Source: Ichthyophis bannanicus (Eukaryota > Chordata > Amphibia > Gymnophiona > Ichthyophiidae). Taken from it: a stretch of 64,000 bases of DNA. Below are positions 48,580 to 60,593 of this stretch, in pieces. The translations under genes were made by a program, and so were the position numbers. The stretch spans positions 399,423,440 through 399,487,439 of the forward strand of contig CM066039.1 of assembly GCA_033557465.1 (NCBI GenBank). The letters are read 5' to 3'. The notes beneath the pieces were generated by a model, which worked only from the letters and a program-made list of their open reading frames with translations, searched no databases and had not been told where the DNA came from. Numbering within the stretch: position 1 is the stretch's first letter; every line of letters begins with the position of its first letter.

Positions 48580-48809
48580 GACTGGATTATAATAGAAGAG
48601 ATCGCAAAGTTTTAATGTAAGGTATAATGGAACCGAGGGCCTTTTATACACCTCACAGTGCACTCGACACATGCGCGTTATACGCGTGTGCGCATTATAT
48701 GAGAAATTCAATGCAGGACTGGCCGAAAATTGCGCTTTATATGTGGGTGCGTGTTATATGTGGGTGCGTGTTATATGTGGGTGCGCGTTACATGCGCGAA
48801 AATACGGTA

Positions 48810-50434
48810 CTCCAAATGAGGTCGCACCAAAGACTTATACAAGGGCACTATCACCTCTTTTCTTCTGCTGACCATTCATTTCCCTATGCACCCAAGCATT
48901 CTTCTATCTTTTGCTGCCATGTTTTCTACCTGTTTAGCTACTTTAAGATCATCAGACACAACCACGCCTAGGTCCCGCTCTTCTTTAGTGGACAAAAGTA
49001 CTTCACCCCCTATACTATATTGCTCCCTTGGATTGCTGCAGCCCAAATGCATGACCTTACATTTTTTAACATTAAATCTCAGCTGCCAAATTCTAGACTA
49101 TTCTGCAAGTATAGCTAGATCCCTCCTCATGTTATCTACACCTTCTTGGGTTTCTACTCTATTGCAGATTTTGGTATCATCTTCAAAGAGGCAAACTTTA
49201 CCCGGCAGCCCTTCCACTATATCACTAACAAAGATGTTAAAAAGAATCGGACCAAGGACAGATCCCTGGGGCACACCACTGGTAACCTTCTTCTACTTAG
49301 AGTGAGCTCCGTTTACCTGTAGCCTTTGTCGCCTCCCACTCAACCAATTTCTAACCTAAGCAGTAATTTTAGGATCCATCCCTAGGGTGCTCAGTTTGTT
49401 TATACGTCGCCTGTGAGGAACGGTGTCAAAGGCTTTACTGAAATCTAAATACACCACATCTAGGGCTCTCCTTCGGTCCAACTCCCTGTTCACCCAGTCA
49501 AAGAAATCAATCAGATTTGTCTGACAAGACCTGCCTCTGGTGAATCCATGCTGCCTCGGATCCTGCAATTCGCTGGACTCCAGAAACCTCACTATTTTCT
49601 CTTTCAGCAGCATTTCCAATAATTTATTCACCACTGAAGTTAAACTAACCAGCCTGTAGTTTTCAATCACATCCTTACTTCCGCTTTTGTGTAAAGGGAC
49701 AACATGTGCCTCTCTCCAGTCCTTTGGCACAACTCCGGACTCCAACGAGGAATTGAAAAGGTCAGTCAGTGGAGCTGCTAGATCGTCCCCAAATTCCCTC
49801 AGTATTCTAGGGTGTATCTCATCCGGTCCCATCGCTTTGTCTACTTTAAGTTGAGCTAGTTTCTCATGAACACAGTCTTCTGAAAATTGTTCAAGATGCC
49901 CCTCACTTCTGTTCCTGTTTGTGGGCGATTTCTGAGGTCCTGCTCCTGGTTCTTCATCTGTGAACACAGGAACAGAAATATTTGTTCTGCTTTACCCTCA
50001 TCAGCTTCTACATATTCCTCCCCTTCACCCTTGTTTGACAATACCACGTTTGCCCTTCCTCTTCTCACCAACATATCTGAAAAATGTCTTACCCTCCCCC
50101 ATTTTATTGCATTGGCTATTTCCTCCTCTTTTTGAATTCAATTAACTCTGTCCATCTCTTCCTCCTGTGAGGGAGGTCTGTATATCAAGCCAATGCAAAT
50201 AGATTTCTCTTTCCCTCTTTCTAGTTTATCCCACAGTGCCTCCTCTCTCCCTTTTAAGCTCTGTAATTCCAAAGCTTTAATATTATTTTTTACATATAGT
50301 GCCACTCTTCCTCCCCTTCTTCGTACCCTATCCTTTCTGAATAAAGTATAGCCTGGTATAGTTACATCCCAGTCATGGCTTTCTGTGAACCATGTTTCTG
50401 TAACTGCCACTAAATCCAAGTCATCCTCTCCCAT
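48810..50434 (-). mobile_element. CR1 (family A) RT and endonuclease remains
   Basis: RT blocks between 48810 and 49967 (MGPDEIHPRIL, GFTRGRSCQTNL, DFSKAFDTVPH). At about 50134 the sequence jumps to mid-endonuclease (VTETWFTESHDWDVT, GLIYRPPSQ), losing about 630 bases compared with 17216-19910. Ends at 50434 against L2. Confidence 0.83.
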
Positions 50435-51208
50435 TAAAGGTTTTAGATCATGTTAGTGGTATAGGTGGTTAAGTTATATCGGCAAAATGTTCTTTAAACA
50501 GGTAGGTTTTCAGAAGCTTTCTGAAGTCTGCAAAGTCAGTAGTTGCTATAAGGTTTCAAGGCAGTGCGTTCCATATGCTAGGTGCATAAAGGGAGAATGC
50601 GCAGGAACATGTGGTTTGGTTGAATTTGTAAGGTCTGAAGAAAGAGCAAGTAGATGTTGTACAGAGGCTCTTCTGTGAAGATTATTAGGTGGTTTCTTTA
50701 TTAAAGATTGTAGGTAGTGAGAGGATAGTTTGTGATAGGCTTTGAAAGTTGTCATAATAGTTTTGTATTTTATGTGGCTTGTCAACGGAAACCAATTTAG
50801 CTCTTTAAGAATGGGTGTGATATGGCTAGTTCTAGGAACCTTAAGTATTCTTGTTGCTGCATGCTGGGCAAGTTAAAGTGGGTGTACAGAGCTTTTTGGA
50901 ATCCCCTGGAAGATTGCATTGCAAAAGTCAAGGTGGGGAGGACCATAGCCTGGAAGTCCGATCGGAAATCATGGGTATCAAGGAGTGGAAGCAGTTGTTG
51001 GAGGGTTCTAATTTTATTGTATATGGTTTTTGTTGTTTTGTTTATATGAGATTGTAGGTTGAGGTGATTATCAATGGCTACTCCAAGGTATTGGGTTTCA
51101 TGTTTGACTGTGAGATCTGCATTATCAACCCTCAGTGAAGTTGGTGGGGAGAATGATTGGTCTCTGGTTTGTTTTGCTATAATTTATGGCTAGAGAGTGT
51201 TCAGAGAG
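50435..51208 (-). pseudogene. L2 minus copy, RT C-terminal part
   Basis: Decayed L2 RT end on the minus strand: IKYKTIMTTFKAYHKLSSHYL and related blocks. Many frame breaks. Confidence 0.72.
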
Positions 51209-51520
51209 CCATTGGGTATTTTATTTATTTATTTATTTTATTTTATTTTATTTAGCTGTTTTTATATCCTGCTTTTCACTGGGTCAAAGCGGTCAATTGG
51301 GTCATTTAACACAAGGGGATATGAGACACATACGCTAATACTTACAGGGAACATGGGCAATGGAGAGTTAAGGGGCTTGCCCAAGACCACAAGGAGTGCC
51401 TATAGGACTAGAAATCCCAGTCCCTCCAGCCTGAGATTGCTGTCCCCAGGTGGGACTTGAACCACTGGCTCTCCAGCCTGAAGTACCTTGTCCTAACCAC
51501 TAGACCACTCCTCCCTGCAT
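51209..51520 (-). mobile_element. tRNA-derived SINE with CORE-like segment and L2-like tail
   Basis: Minus strand: A-box region GTGGTCTAGTGGTTAGGAC (about 51490-51508), B box GGTTCAAGTCCCACC (51449-51463), a central core CTTGGGCAAGCCCCTTAACTCTCCATTGCC, and a 3' end AAAGC(A/G)GGATATAAAAACAGCTAAATAAAAT resembling the L2 tails here. Candidate target duplication cattg. Confidence 0.82.
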
Positions 51521-51524
51521 TGAA

Positions 51525-53069
51525 ATAGCTTATTATTGGTGTGAGGTTCATATCCGCAGTAGAGAAAAGAGTATAAATCATGATGTCATTCGCATAAAGA
51601 TGAAAGAAGACATCATGAGAACGTATGAGGTCACAGATTGACTGAATGTAAATGTTAAATAAGAGGGCACATAGAGCTGAGCCTTGTGGTACTTCTTGCT
51701 TTTGAGCATATGGGTCAGAAATGTTGGGTCCTGATTGAACAAATTGCTGGCATTTAGATAGATAGGATTGCAGCCAGTTTAGAGCTAGATCCTGGATTCC
51801 GATGCATTGTAAGTGCTGTAGTAGAGTAATATGATATACTATATTGAAAGCTGCAGCATTATCTAAGATTATGAGGACAAATCCTTGTGTTTGTTTTTCT
51901 ATGCCCTTTATCGGCTTATCGATAAGAGAGATTAACAGAGTTTCTACTCAATAGCCAGGCCAGAAACCATGTTACTGCAGATCAAGTGGTGCATTGGAGT
52001 CACTATGATCTTATAATTGAAGTTGGACAACCTTCTCAATTATTTTTTCCAGAAAGCGAAGGCTTGCGATTGGCCTGATAGATCTAGCTTGGGGTTCTTA
52101 AGTATTGGGCGTATGGAAGCAGTTTTTATTCTGGAGGGTATATATTCTTGAGAAAATGAAAGCTGTAATATCTTGCATATGATTGGAGCTAACTTGGCTC
52201 TTGCCATTTTAAACCAGTTTACTGGTCAGGGATCAAGTGGGGATGTAGAGGATTTTCAGGGGAGGTGGGTTTGAATGCTTGCAGGAGATTGCCAGTAAAG
52301 GTCTTGATGACATCTTTGGGTATATAAGGAGAAAAATTAAGTTGTTTGGAATGGAAGTATTTAGAAAGGGTTTGTGGTCCAGAAATGGTTGGAAAGACTG
52401 CTTGTTTATTCTCTTTTACGAAAGCTCTTACAATATCGTAGAGTTCTCTGGTTTTATTGATAGATTTCATTATAATTTAGATATGATATTCTCTTTTTGC
52501 CTTATTAGTCTCCATTCGGTATAAGTTTAAGGTGTGTAAATGTTTTTGATTTGTTCATTTTGAGTGTATCTCCATTTTCTTTCAAGTTTGCCCTTCATGT
52601 TTTTAAGATCTTTAGTGTACCACACCATATGATTCCCATGGCGGACACCAGAAGGATGGGGAGGGTGAGCAGAGGGAGTTGCACTGATGGCTTCAAACCA
52701 AGTGTTGGCAAATAGATCTAGATCGTTCAAGTTGCTCTCCAGTAGGGGGATAACAGTGTCAAGGAAGGAGGGCTTGTAAAATTGTTTAAAGCAGTGGTAG
52801 TTTGAGCTGTTAGAGATTTTGATATATGGTTGCATCAAGTGGGGGAGTTGAAAGGAAATGGTGTAATGGTCAGACCATGGTACTTGCATAATTTGTGTGC
52901 TAGAGAAGGTGGATCACTCAAGAAACTGAGAAGGGACAAAGATTAAATCAAGGGTATTACCTTTATTATGCATGGGACTGCTTACTATTTGAGTGCAATT
53001 TAAGTACTCCATTGCATCGGTAAAAGCTTTGGCTTGCTTCTGTGGGACAGAGGATAGGTTGAAGGACTA
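51525..53069 (-). pseudogene. L2 minus copy, RT and endonuclease part
   Basis: Continues the 50435 copy: RT region with many stops, then the linker (52470-52219) and endonuclease C-terminal block VPWSDHYTISFQL (52889-52527), GNHMVWYTKDLKNMKGKLERKWR. Old and broken. Confidence 0.72.
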
Positions 53070-53969
53070 CCAAAAGGGACTGCTACAAGGAAATAGATCT
53101 ACACCTGTGAGTATTAATCTTATGAAATAAACTCTAAATCTTGGGGGGGGGGGGAGGAAATTCTTTAGGTTAAAACTGATCTGTGCATTTTAGAATTCAG
53201 TGTTTTTGCCAAGTCAGTCAGGTCTTAGTACCACCAAGAGCTTTGTATTTAAGTCAAAGCAAAGTATAGCTTAACATAGAAAGTAAACTAAGAGTAAATA
53301 GATTCTGAAATTTGTTTCTAGAGAGTTTTTCATTTCAATCAAATCAGAGTATAGCTTAAACATAGAAGGTTAAATAGAGTAAATAGTTACTAAAATAAAG
53401 TTGTTTCTAGAGAGCTTTTTATCTTAATCAAATCAGAGCATAGCTTAGCATCCAGGTAGAATAGTCCTGAATAGGAAGAAATAAACTTGTTTCTAGTGAC
53501 CTTTACAAAGAGGCCTTCCAGTTAGGAGGCAAAATATCTGTGAAGTTGTCTTGAATAGGTGTTAAAGGCAAATTAAAGATCAAAGGGGCAATTTAAAAGG
53601 CCCTTTCTATCAAACTAAGGGCTGCATGAGTCACCCAGGAAATTGGTACGCCTTTACCTTAGAAGCAAGCCAACTTGTAATAGGTCTTCATTCCTTCCAT
53701 CCCCACTCCCACTCACCCCTGGGATAATCATAGTTTTAAGGCTCTTAAACCTCTTAAAGGGGAGGAGGTGCCCATGTTCACTCTCAGGTGCAGCTGTTTA
53801 TCCTCATCAAGCATACATTAAGGACCTGAGATTAATTAATCTTAAGGTGAACAAAGTCCATTAAACATATTAGATATACAATCATTTTATTAATATAAGT
53901 ATCCCCAGCAAATCTATGTATACAAACAACTTAAATACATAAACAAAACTTTAAAACTAAGATGCAGAC
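53070..53969 (+). mobile_element. CR1 (family B) 5' region
   Basis: Precedes CR1-B ORF1 and shares its 53930-53990 end with 33465-33525. Contains a three-unit tandem repeat (next entry) and a run of 13 G at about 53143-53155. No ORF. Assignment to the 5' UTR is by position. Confidence 0.6.
53250..53517 (+). repeat. Three diverged units of about 89 bases
   Basis: Units at about 53250, 53340 and 53429, each containing tcaaa(t/g)cagagtatagctta...ttgtttctaga(g)ag. About 75-80% alike by eye. Confidence 0.75.
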
Positions 53970-54598
53970 AGCAGTCCAGCAGTGAGATGGCAGCTTTCCA
54001 GTCTACTGCAATGAGTGTCATATGTATGATTTTCTCCCAGTTGGTGAGGAGTCTTACGTGTGCAAAAGGTGCATGGAATTCTTTGCTTTCAGGGAATGAG
54101 TCCAATTTCTAGAGGCTAGACTAGCAGACTTGGAGGACATAAGGAAGACAGAGAGGTACATAAACGAGATCTGCAAGGACACAGTACTAAAGTCCCACCT
54201 CCAGTCTGGCACCATCCCTGTTGCCATGGAGGAGAGAGGCCACATGAAAAGAGAGGATCACCCTGGTGTGGCAGGAAGTGATCCTGTAGCTGGGACCTGT
54301 CCCGGTGATGTAAAATCTTCTCGTACCGAGGAGGTTTCTCCAAGGCCATGTGCCCACGAGGGAAGGGTTAGGACAGCTGTTATAGTTGGTGATTTGATCA
54401 TTAGACATGTAGATAGCTGGGTGGCTGGTGAACATGAGGATCACCTGGTAACATGCCTGCCTGGTGCGAAGGTAGTGGACCTCATGCGCCACCTAGACAA
54501 GGTCTTAGATAGTGCTGGGGAGGAGTCTGCTGTCTTGGTACATGTTGGTACCAATGACATAGGAACCAGGATGGAACCAGGCTGCTGGCATTAACCTT
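53970..54598 (+). pseudogene. CR1-B ORF1, internally deleted
   Basis: A Cys-containing N-terminal segment (EESYVCKRCMEFF), then LEDIRKTERYINE and the esterase. The nucleophile block reads VIVGDLIIRHVD, with Leu where Ser is expected. VHVGTNDIG is followed by a deletion to RMEPGCWH. Interrupted at 54599 by an L2. Confidence 0.8.
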
Positions 54599-57500
54599 TT
54601 ATATGCGCAGCTTTTAATATATTATAGCATAGTTCTTCCCAGAAGCAAACAGAGCTATAATTCCCATTTTCACAAGACCAAGCAGCACCGCAGACTAATC
54701 CACGTTGCTACCTCTGCATCCACCTCCCCCTACTCTGCCCTACTACAGCAACCAGCTCAACAGCATACTATTAAATGCACGTTCCATACATAATAAAATA
54801 CCTGTAATCCAGGACCTCCTTATTGATGAGTCCCCTGACTTCCTGTGCATCACGGAAACATGGCTCACGGACAACGACATTGTCCTGATAAATCAATTGA
54901 AAATTAATGACTACGCATTATTCTGCTGCCATAGAAACAATAAGAGGGGTGGAAGAGTACTTATCATGACCAAAGCCAGCCTCAATATGGCCACAAGTCT
55001 ATGCATAAACCCTGATAGCATAGACTTACTCAAGATTGAAAACAGTTATGTTGCAATCTGTCTCATATACAGACCACCCAATAACGATCACGTCAACCTA
55101 TCTACAATACTTGAATCAGCCTGTTAATCCCCAACAAAAAAAACTCACATTATTCTGGGTGACTTTAATCTAGCATCCCTACCTCCTCAATAATCCACTG
55201 ATTTTTGGATTTTATGCAAGATCTAGACTTCACACAAATAATGAAACACCCCACACACTCCAAAGGTAACACCCTAGACTTAATATTCTGTTCTAGGTCC
55301 TTAACCACACACCCTAATTTCACCTTCCCATCTGCCAATCCTGTGCCATGGTCCGATCATTTCATTGTAAGAATGTCCACCATAATTCCATTACATAAAG
55401 AAACAAAAAAACACTATACCCCATCAAATGCCAAAATTCATAAAATTCAACAAAGATACCTTCCTTTCTGAAGTATCCTCACTACTGCACACTCAAACCC
55501 ATGATCTCAATGATGCCTTAGAAAGCTGATCTACCACAATAAGAAAGGCAACCATAATCACTTCACCTCCCAAACGACCCCACAGAAAGAAGAGAGAAAG
55601 ATGGTACACCAAAGATCTCTACGCCATCAAAAAATCCCTACGTAAGCTCGAAAAAAAATGGAGAACCACTGGAACCCCAGAAAATAGAGAACAATACATT
55701 ATAATCTTAAACACATATACTGTAAAGATGCAATCCTCAAAGCAGAAAAAGAACACCATACCACCATACTCAATAAAGCTATCAATCGTCCTAGAGAACT
55801 CTTCGATATAGTAAAGTCCCTAACCAAATCTCAACGAACAAACCCAACGAACTGCCCAGATATTTGCACCCAATCCGTAGCAAACTATCTGGCTCCAAAA
55901 CTAATGAGTAAAAACCCTTCCACAATGCTCACCAGTACTGAGCCTCAGCAATCCGCTAACTTTTGGCACACTTTTTATCTCATTATGAAGAAGCAGCTCC
56001 TAGAAACCATCACAAAAATTAACACTACACCCTCCCAACTAGACCCACATCCAGTATCCTGGATAAAAACAATCAAAGCAGAACTAGCACCGCTGATTCT
56101 AAACATAGTAAATAAATCTCTCCTTCATGGGATACTGCCTGAACCTCTTAAACTATCTATCATTCACCCATTACTAAAAAAAAATACCCTTAACAGAAAC
56201 GAGCCATCCTCATACAGACCTATAGCCAGTATCCCCTTCATAGCAAAGATCATTGAAAAGGTAGTCCAATTGCAACTTCAAGACTACATAATACTAATGC
56301 CCCACAGTTTCCGTCCTTACCACGGAGTGGAAACCCTACTCCTGGCCTTATTCGACACACTCATTTGTGGGCTAGATAACACAAACCAAGCTTTTATCAT
56401 GGTCTTCCTGGACGTCTCGTCTGCATTCGACAATGTTGACCATACTATCCTATTACATAGACCAGCACACCTAGGCATTACTGTTCTGAAATGGTTTCAG
56501 TCCTACATTTCAAACCGTTCCCTATTTGTCAAAATTAATCAAGATTCCTCCTCCACCTTCCCGCAAGAACAAGGAATACCCCAGGGTTCTACCCTCTCAG
56601 CCTTACTGTTTAATTTATATTTACAACCGATCTGCGACATATTCACCAAACATAAATTAAATTTTCACATCTACACAGATGATATAATGGTTTATGCCCC
56701 GATCGACTTAAAAAAACCACAATTTAACATCATCACTGACTGTATATATGAAGCGGAATCTTGGCTCAACAAGAACAATCTACAAATCAACTTCAAAAAA
56801 AACAGAGATCCTATTCACCACAAGAAACCAAAACTATACTCCACCCACTACTCTCAAACTACATAATATCAATCTACCAATCAAAAATGAAGTAAAATAC
56901 CTGGGTATCATTATTGATAGAGCACTCAACATGATCGCCCAAATCAAATCTATTGCTAGATCAGTTCTCTACAAATTAAAAAATATTCAACATCTCAGAC
57001 CAATTCTAGACCCTCATGATTTTAGAACTATAGTCCAAGCCTTAGTAAATCCTCATCTGGATTTTTGTAATAGCATTCTACAAGGTCTCCCAAAAAAGTC
57101 TATTCACACATTCCAACTTGCCCAAAACATCTCAACCAGGATAATAACCAAGGCTAGCCTAGCTGAACACATTACACCTATCTTATACAACCTCCACTGG
57201 CTTCCAATAGCTTACAGAATAAAGTATAAGCACTTAATCACAGCTTTCAAACTACACAATGGCATTTCCCCTTCCTACCTATCCACCCTTTTACAACCCC
57301 AAACTGACAACAGACACAGGAGGAAAAATGCACAAAACTTACTGACAATCCCTACCTCTATACAGAAAACTAAACAGTTCACGAGCAATAGAGCATTCAG
57401 ATTTACAGCCCCCACATTATGGAACGCTCTACTTGACCAGCTTAAAGCAACCAAAGACCTTCTAACATTCCGTAAGGAATTAAAAACCCTCCTGTTCTCC

Positions 57501-57691
57501 GAATATTACAATACGTCCTCCTCCAACAATACGAACAATTTATCTACCACACAATATGTCACTCAAATATCATAATCCCTCCCTTTCAAAATATTTATCA
57601 CTTGTAAATAGCTAAGAAACACAGTTTCTACTATACCTATCCTCAAGATTATACTGGGATGTACATAGTTCTGGATTCATCTAGTATGTAT
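54599..57691 (+). pseudogene. L2 (copy c), endonuclease and RT
   Basis: Near full-length L2. Endonuclease blocks 54705-55471 (LLNARSIHNKIP, LCITETWL, RGGRVLIMTK, PWSDHFIVRMS), then RT 55904-57575 in two overlapping frames (ASIPFIAKIIEKVV, FLDVSSAFDNVDH, GIPQGSTLSALLFNLYLQ, catalytic YTDD instead of YADD, KYLGIIIDRALNM). Candidate target duplication of about 8 bases (aacctttta-like) against 58341. Confidence 0.84.
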
Positions 57692-58186
57692 TGTCACGGA
57701 GACCCTGAGTAGAGCCTCTGTGGACCCAATAAGCCAATGCCTAGGGTATTGTGGTTTTAATAAACTGCTTCTCTCCTTTAAACAGAGTCAGTCAGTAAAG
57801 TGATTAAAACAAAAATTAGGGTTTTATTCCCTTTCCTGGACAGAAAACATTCTTTGCAAAAGCACACAGAACAAAAACAGCAACTGAACGGAAATAGCTA
57901 GAACATCTCTTCTTCTTTCCTTGTTCACGTCACAAGGTCACATTGGCTGAAGTTAACACAAAGAGGTTATGTCATATGATAGACAAATCGTGCAGTCCAT
58001 TGGCTCAGGGTCTGTACAACTGTTAACACTCTCCCACTGCATTAAGCCTGGACCACTCCCAATATTCTCCGTATCACATTCCTTACATATTTTCACACAC
58101 GCTGAGTCTTCCTGTCCAGCCAAGTTTGAGGTAAGCTCTTCCTTTTTACTAGCCCCTACAGGCTTTCTATAGTCTACTGCATCACA
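57692..58186 (-). repeat. Short solo LTR in L2-c
   Basis: 495 bases. The minus strand begins TGTGATGCAGTAG and ends TCCGTGACA; an AATAAA lies at about 57822. The ends match the LTR groups here, but there is no long ORF and it is a third the length. Flanks gtat/atat give an imperfect duplication. Confidence 0.7.
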
Positions 58187-58340
58187 ATATATAGTTTGTT
58201 TTAACTAGTTCTTTATTTCCATTTATGTTATTAAGCTGTTCAATATTCTATGTATCTTCAAGTTATTGTTCTAAGTAAACCACCCATGATCACTGGAAGG
58301 AGCGATATAAAAGAGCTGTTCGTTAAATAAATAAATAAAC
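58187..58340 (+). mobile_element. L2 (copy c) 3' end
   Basis: L2 3' terminus: gtaaaccacccatgatcactggaaggagcgatataaaag followed by ATAAATAAATAAA. Confidence 0.82.
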
Positions 58341-58445
58341 CTTTAAAAAGGAGATAGAGCAGCTTTTAAAATAGATAATAAGGGAAAGGCGACAGTCGCC
58401 CAAGTGCACATAGTTCAGAAGGATGTATCCTTGAAGGATACTCGC
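58341..58445 (+). mobile_element. CR1 (family B) end of ORF1 region
   Basis: cctttaaaaaggagatagagcagcttttaaa...ttgaaggatac matches the complement of 46620-46695. It bridges L2-c and L2-d. Confidence 0.8.
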
Positions 58446-60146
58446 AAAAGACTGAAGTTAGATTCACAAGAATATGCTTATTACTTGCGTAATAAAAGTA
58501 ATCAGCTTGCCCACACTGCTAAGCCCCCCATACCAGCCAGCCTACCTTTCTCCATCCCACAACCTCCTCTTGGTCATTTCTTGAGTGGGTCCCAACACAC
58601 TATCACATCATTTTCTACTCCATCTGACAGAGTCATTCAAGACACTATCCTAAACATAAACACTACAACAGCACCCTCCGATCCGTGTCCAGCTCCCTGG
58701 ATAAAGGCCCTGCGTGCCGAACTCAGCCCATTCCTATCCAAATTGATTGATGTATCGTTCTCTACTGGAACATTTCCTCGAAGCCTGAAACAGACGGCTA
58801 TCAGACCACTCCTAAAAAACAGTAAGTTGGACCCTTCAATGATGGAATCCTACAGGCCTATCTCCAGCATACCTCTCCTATCGAAAATCATTGAAAAGAT
58901 TACCCAACGCCAATTACAAGATCACATAGATACTAATGCACCCCTGCATCCCTGCCAGCATGGATTTCGCGAAGCACATGGTGTTGAAACATTACTCACA
59001 ACCTTATTCAACACCATAACCTTAGGTCTCGATAACATCAGACAAGGCTTTGCACTGATCTTCATGGACATTGCTGCCGCATTCGACACCGTAGACCACG
59101 AAGTTCTCCTGCTACGCCTCAGAGAGAAGGGAGTTCAAGCTTCAGCTTTGTCATGGTGCGCTTCATACCTCACTGATCGCTGGCAACATGTCCGTTCTGG
59201 CCCCTCCAACTCCGATTCCTTCCCCCAAACTAAAGGTGTTCCACAGGGCTCATCTCTATCCGCCTTGCTATTCAATGTCTATATGCAACCCATTTGTGAT
59301 CTCATCCAATCATTTAATATCAACTGCCTGGTCTATGCTGACGACGTCTTGATGTACATGCCAATTTCGACAGAACATCTTGAACTATCCCCACTTATCA
59401 GGTGCTTTGACACTGTCACAGACTGGCTAAATGCACAAATGCTTAAGTTAAATTTCAAAAAGACAGAAGCCCTCTTCGTAACCAGGAATCCGGCTTTTAC
59501 TCCTCCCCTGTCTATCAAGGTTCGCGACGCAGAGATCATATGCAAGACTACAGTAAGATACCTAGGTGTAACGCTTGATCAGCAACTTAATATGAAGGCT
59601 CATATCAAAAACATAACAAAGTCGGTGTACCATAAAATCCGAACCCTCCGCAATCTGCGTCAACTGTTAGAACCTGATGACTTCCGAACTGTCTTTCAGG
59701 CCCTAATAATGCCTCACTTTGACTATGCCAATGCGATCTTGTATGGTCTACCTAAGTGCACGACTAACCCCTTACAACTTGCAATGAATTCAGCTGCAAG
59801 AATCCTTCATGGAGCCTCAAGAAGTTCTCATATTACCCCAATACTAAAACAATTGCACTGGCTACCAATACAAGCCAGGATCTCATTCAAGATCCTAATT
59901 ATGACCCATAAAGCCATCAATAAATACCCTGCTACTGCCATTACTGATCTAATTTCAATCACACCTCCCAACCGAGCAAGGAGATCGAATGCCGCTCAAA
60001 TACTCTCATATTACCTAAGGCAAGCACGAAGTGTTCTCAATTCACTAGATCCAGAGCCTTCTCCTTCTTTGCTCCATCCTGCTGGAACGCACTACCAGCA
60101 ACTATCAGAACCATCAGTGAACTCTCCCAATTTAGGAAGGCACTGA
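58404..60146 (+). CDS. L2-d reverse transcriptase ORF
   Basis: Open for 580 codons (the first 15 or so are CR1-B). Complete RT blocks: NTTTAPSDPC, YRPISSIPLLSKI, QHGFREAHGVETLL, FMDIAAAFDTVDH, GVPQGSSLSALLFNVYMQ, catalytic YADD (CLVYADDVLMY), LKLNFKKTEALFV, RYLGVTLDQQL, IMPHFDYANAILYGLPK and LHWLPIQARI. A frameshift before the natural C-terminus (near 60005) spoils the last residues. It has no endonuclease, because of 5' truncation. Confidence 0.87.
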   Translation: MHIVQKDVSLKDTRKRLKLDSQEYAYYLRNKSNQLAHTAKPPIPASLPFSIPQPPLGHFLSGSQHTITSFSTPSDRVIQDTILNINTTTAPSDPCPAPWIKALRAELSPFLSKLIDVSFSTGTFPRSLKQTAIRPLLKNSKLDPSMMESYRPISSIPLLSKIIEKITQRQLQDHIDTNAPLHPCQHGFREAHGVETLLTTLFNTITLGLDNIRQGFALIFMDIAAAFDTVDHEVLLLRLREKGVQASALSWCASYLTDRWQHVRSGPSNSDSFPQTKGVPQGSSLSALLFNVYMQPICDLIQSFNINCLVYADDVLMYMPISTEHLELSPLIRCFDTVTDWLNAQMLKLNFKKTEALFVTRNPAFTPPLSIKVRDAEIICKTTVRYLGVTLDQQLNMKAHIKNITKSVYHKIRTLRNLRQLLEPDDFRTVFQALIMPHFDYANAILYGLPKCTTNPLQLAMNSAARILHGASRSSHITPILKQLHWLPIQARISFKILIMTHKAINKYPATAITDLISITPPNRARRSNAAQILSYYLRQARSVLNSLDPEPSPSLLHPAGTHYQQLSEPSVNSPNLGRH

Positions 60147-60593
60147 AACGGCACCTCTTTCTTCATCACTGCGATGATGCAGTCTTCTCCCCACACTCAC
60201 CCACTCTCACATCTCAATGCAGCACCTCAAACTCATGCACGTCACATTCCCAGACTGATCACTCACAATCACACCTTCCCCTCCAACCACCATGAGAAAC
60301 CTATGCAGTGCCGCATAACTCATTATATTGTTGCATAAAGTAGACTGTATTTATTCATCGTGTCTCCTTGTTAAGGGACTGGTTATTTATACCCTATTTT
60401 ACCTGTTATACCTGCTTAATGCATACCCAAGTTTAATTTTCCTGTTTAATGTATACCCAAGTTATTATACCTGTTTCACTGTAAGCACAAATCACGAAAT
60501 TGAGATGTGCAACTCTTATGTTCATTGTAAACCGCACTGATGTCGAATAGCGCGGTATAAAAGAGACTGCAAATAAATAAATAAATAAATATC
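58446..60593 (+). mobile_element. L2 (copy d), 5'-truncated
   Basis: Starts within the linker before RT and ends with the L2 3' terminus gcactgatgtcgaatagcgcggtataaaag and an ATAAA repeat. CR1-B resumes at 60594. Confidence 0.87.

Larger units (their letters stand above)
47736..48807 (-). mobile_element. Pogo/Tigger-type DNA transposon, internally deleted
   Basis: 1072 bases with target TA at 47734-47735 and 48808-48809. The imperfect terminal repeats start C(C/T)GTATTTTC..GCAT and contain GC-rich copies of a GTGTTATATGTGGGTGC-type repeat near 48740-48790. The CR1-A rejoins exactly across the TA. It encodes the N-terminal DNA-binding part and the C-terminal acidic tail of a transposase, with the catalytic core deleted. 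Confidence 0.88.

Noticed and set aside
51449..51508. tRNA gene
   Set aside because: A and B boxes are present, but no acceptor or anticodon stem closes; it is the head of a SINE.
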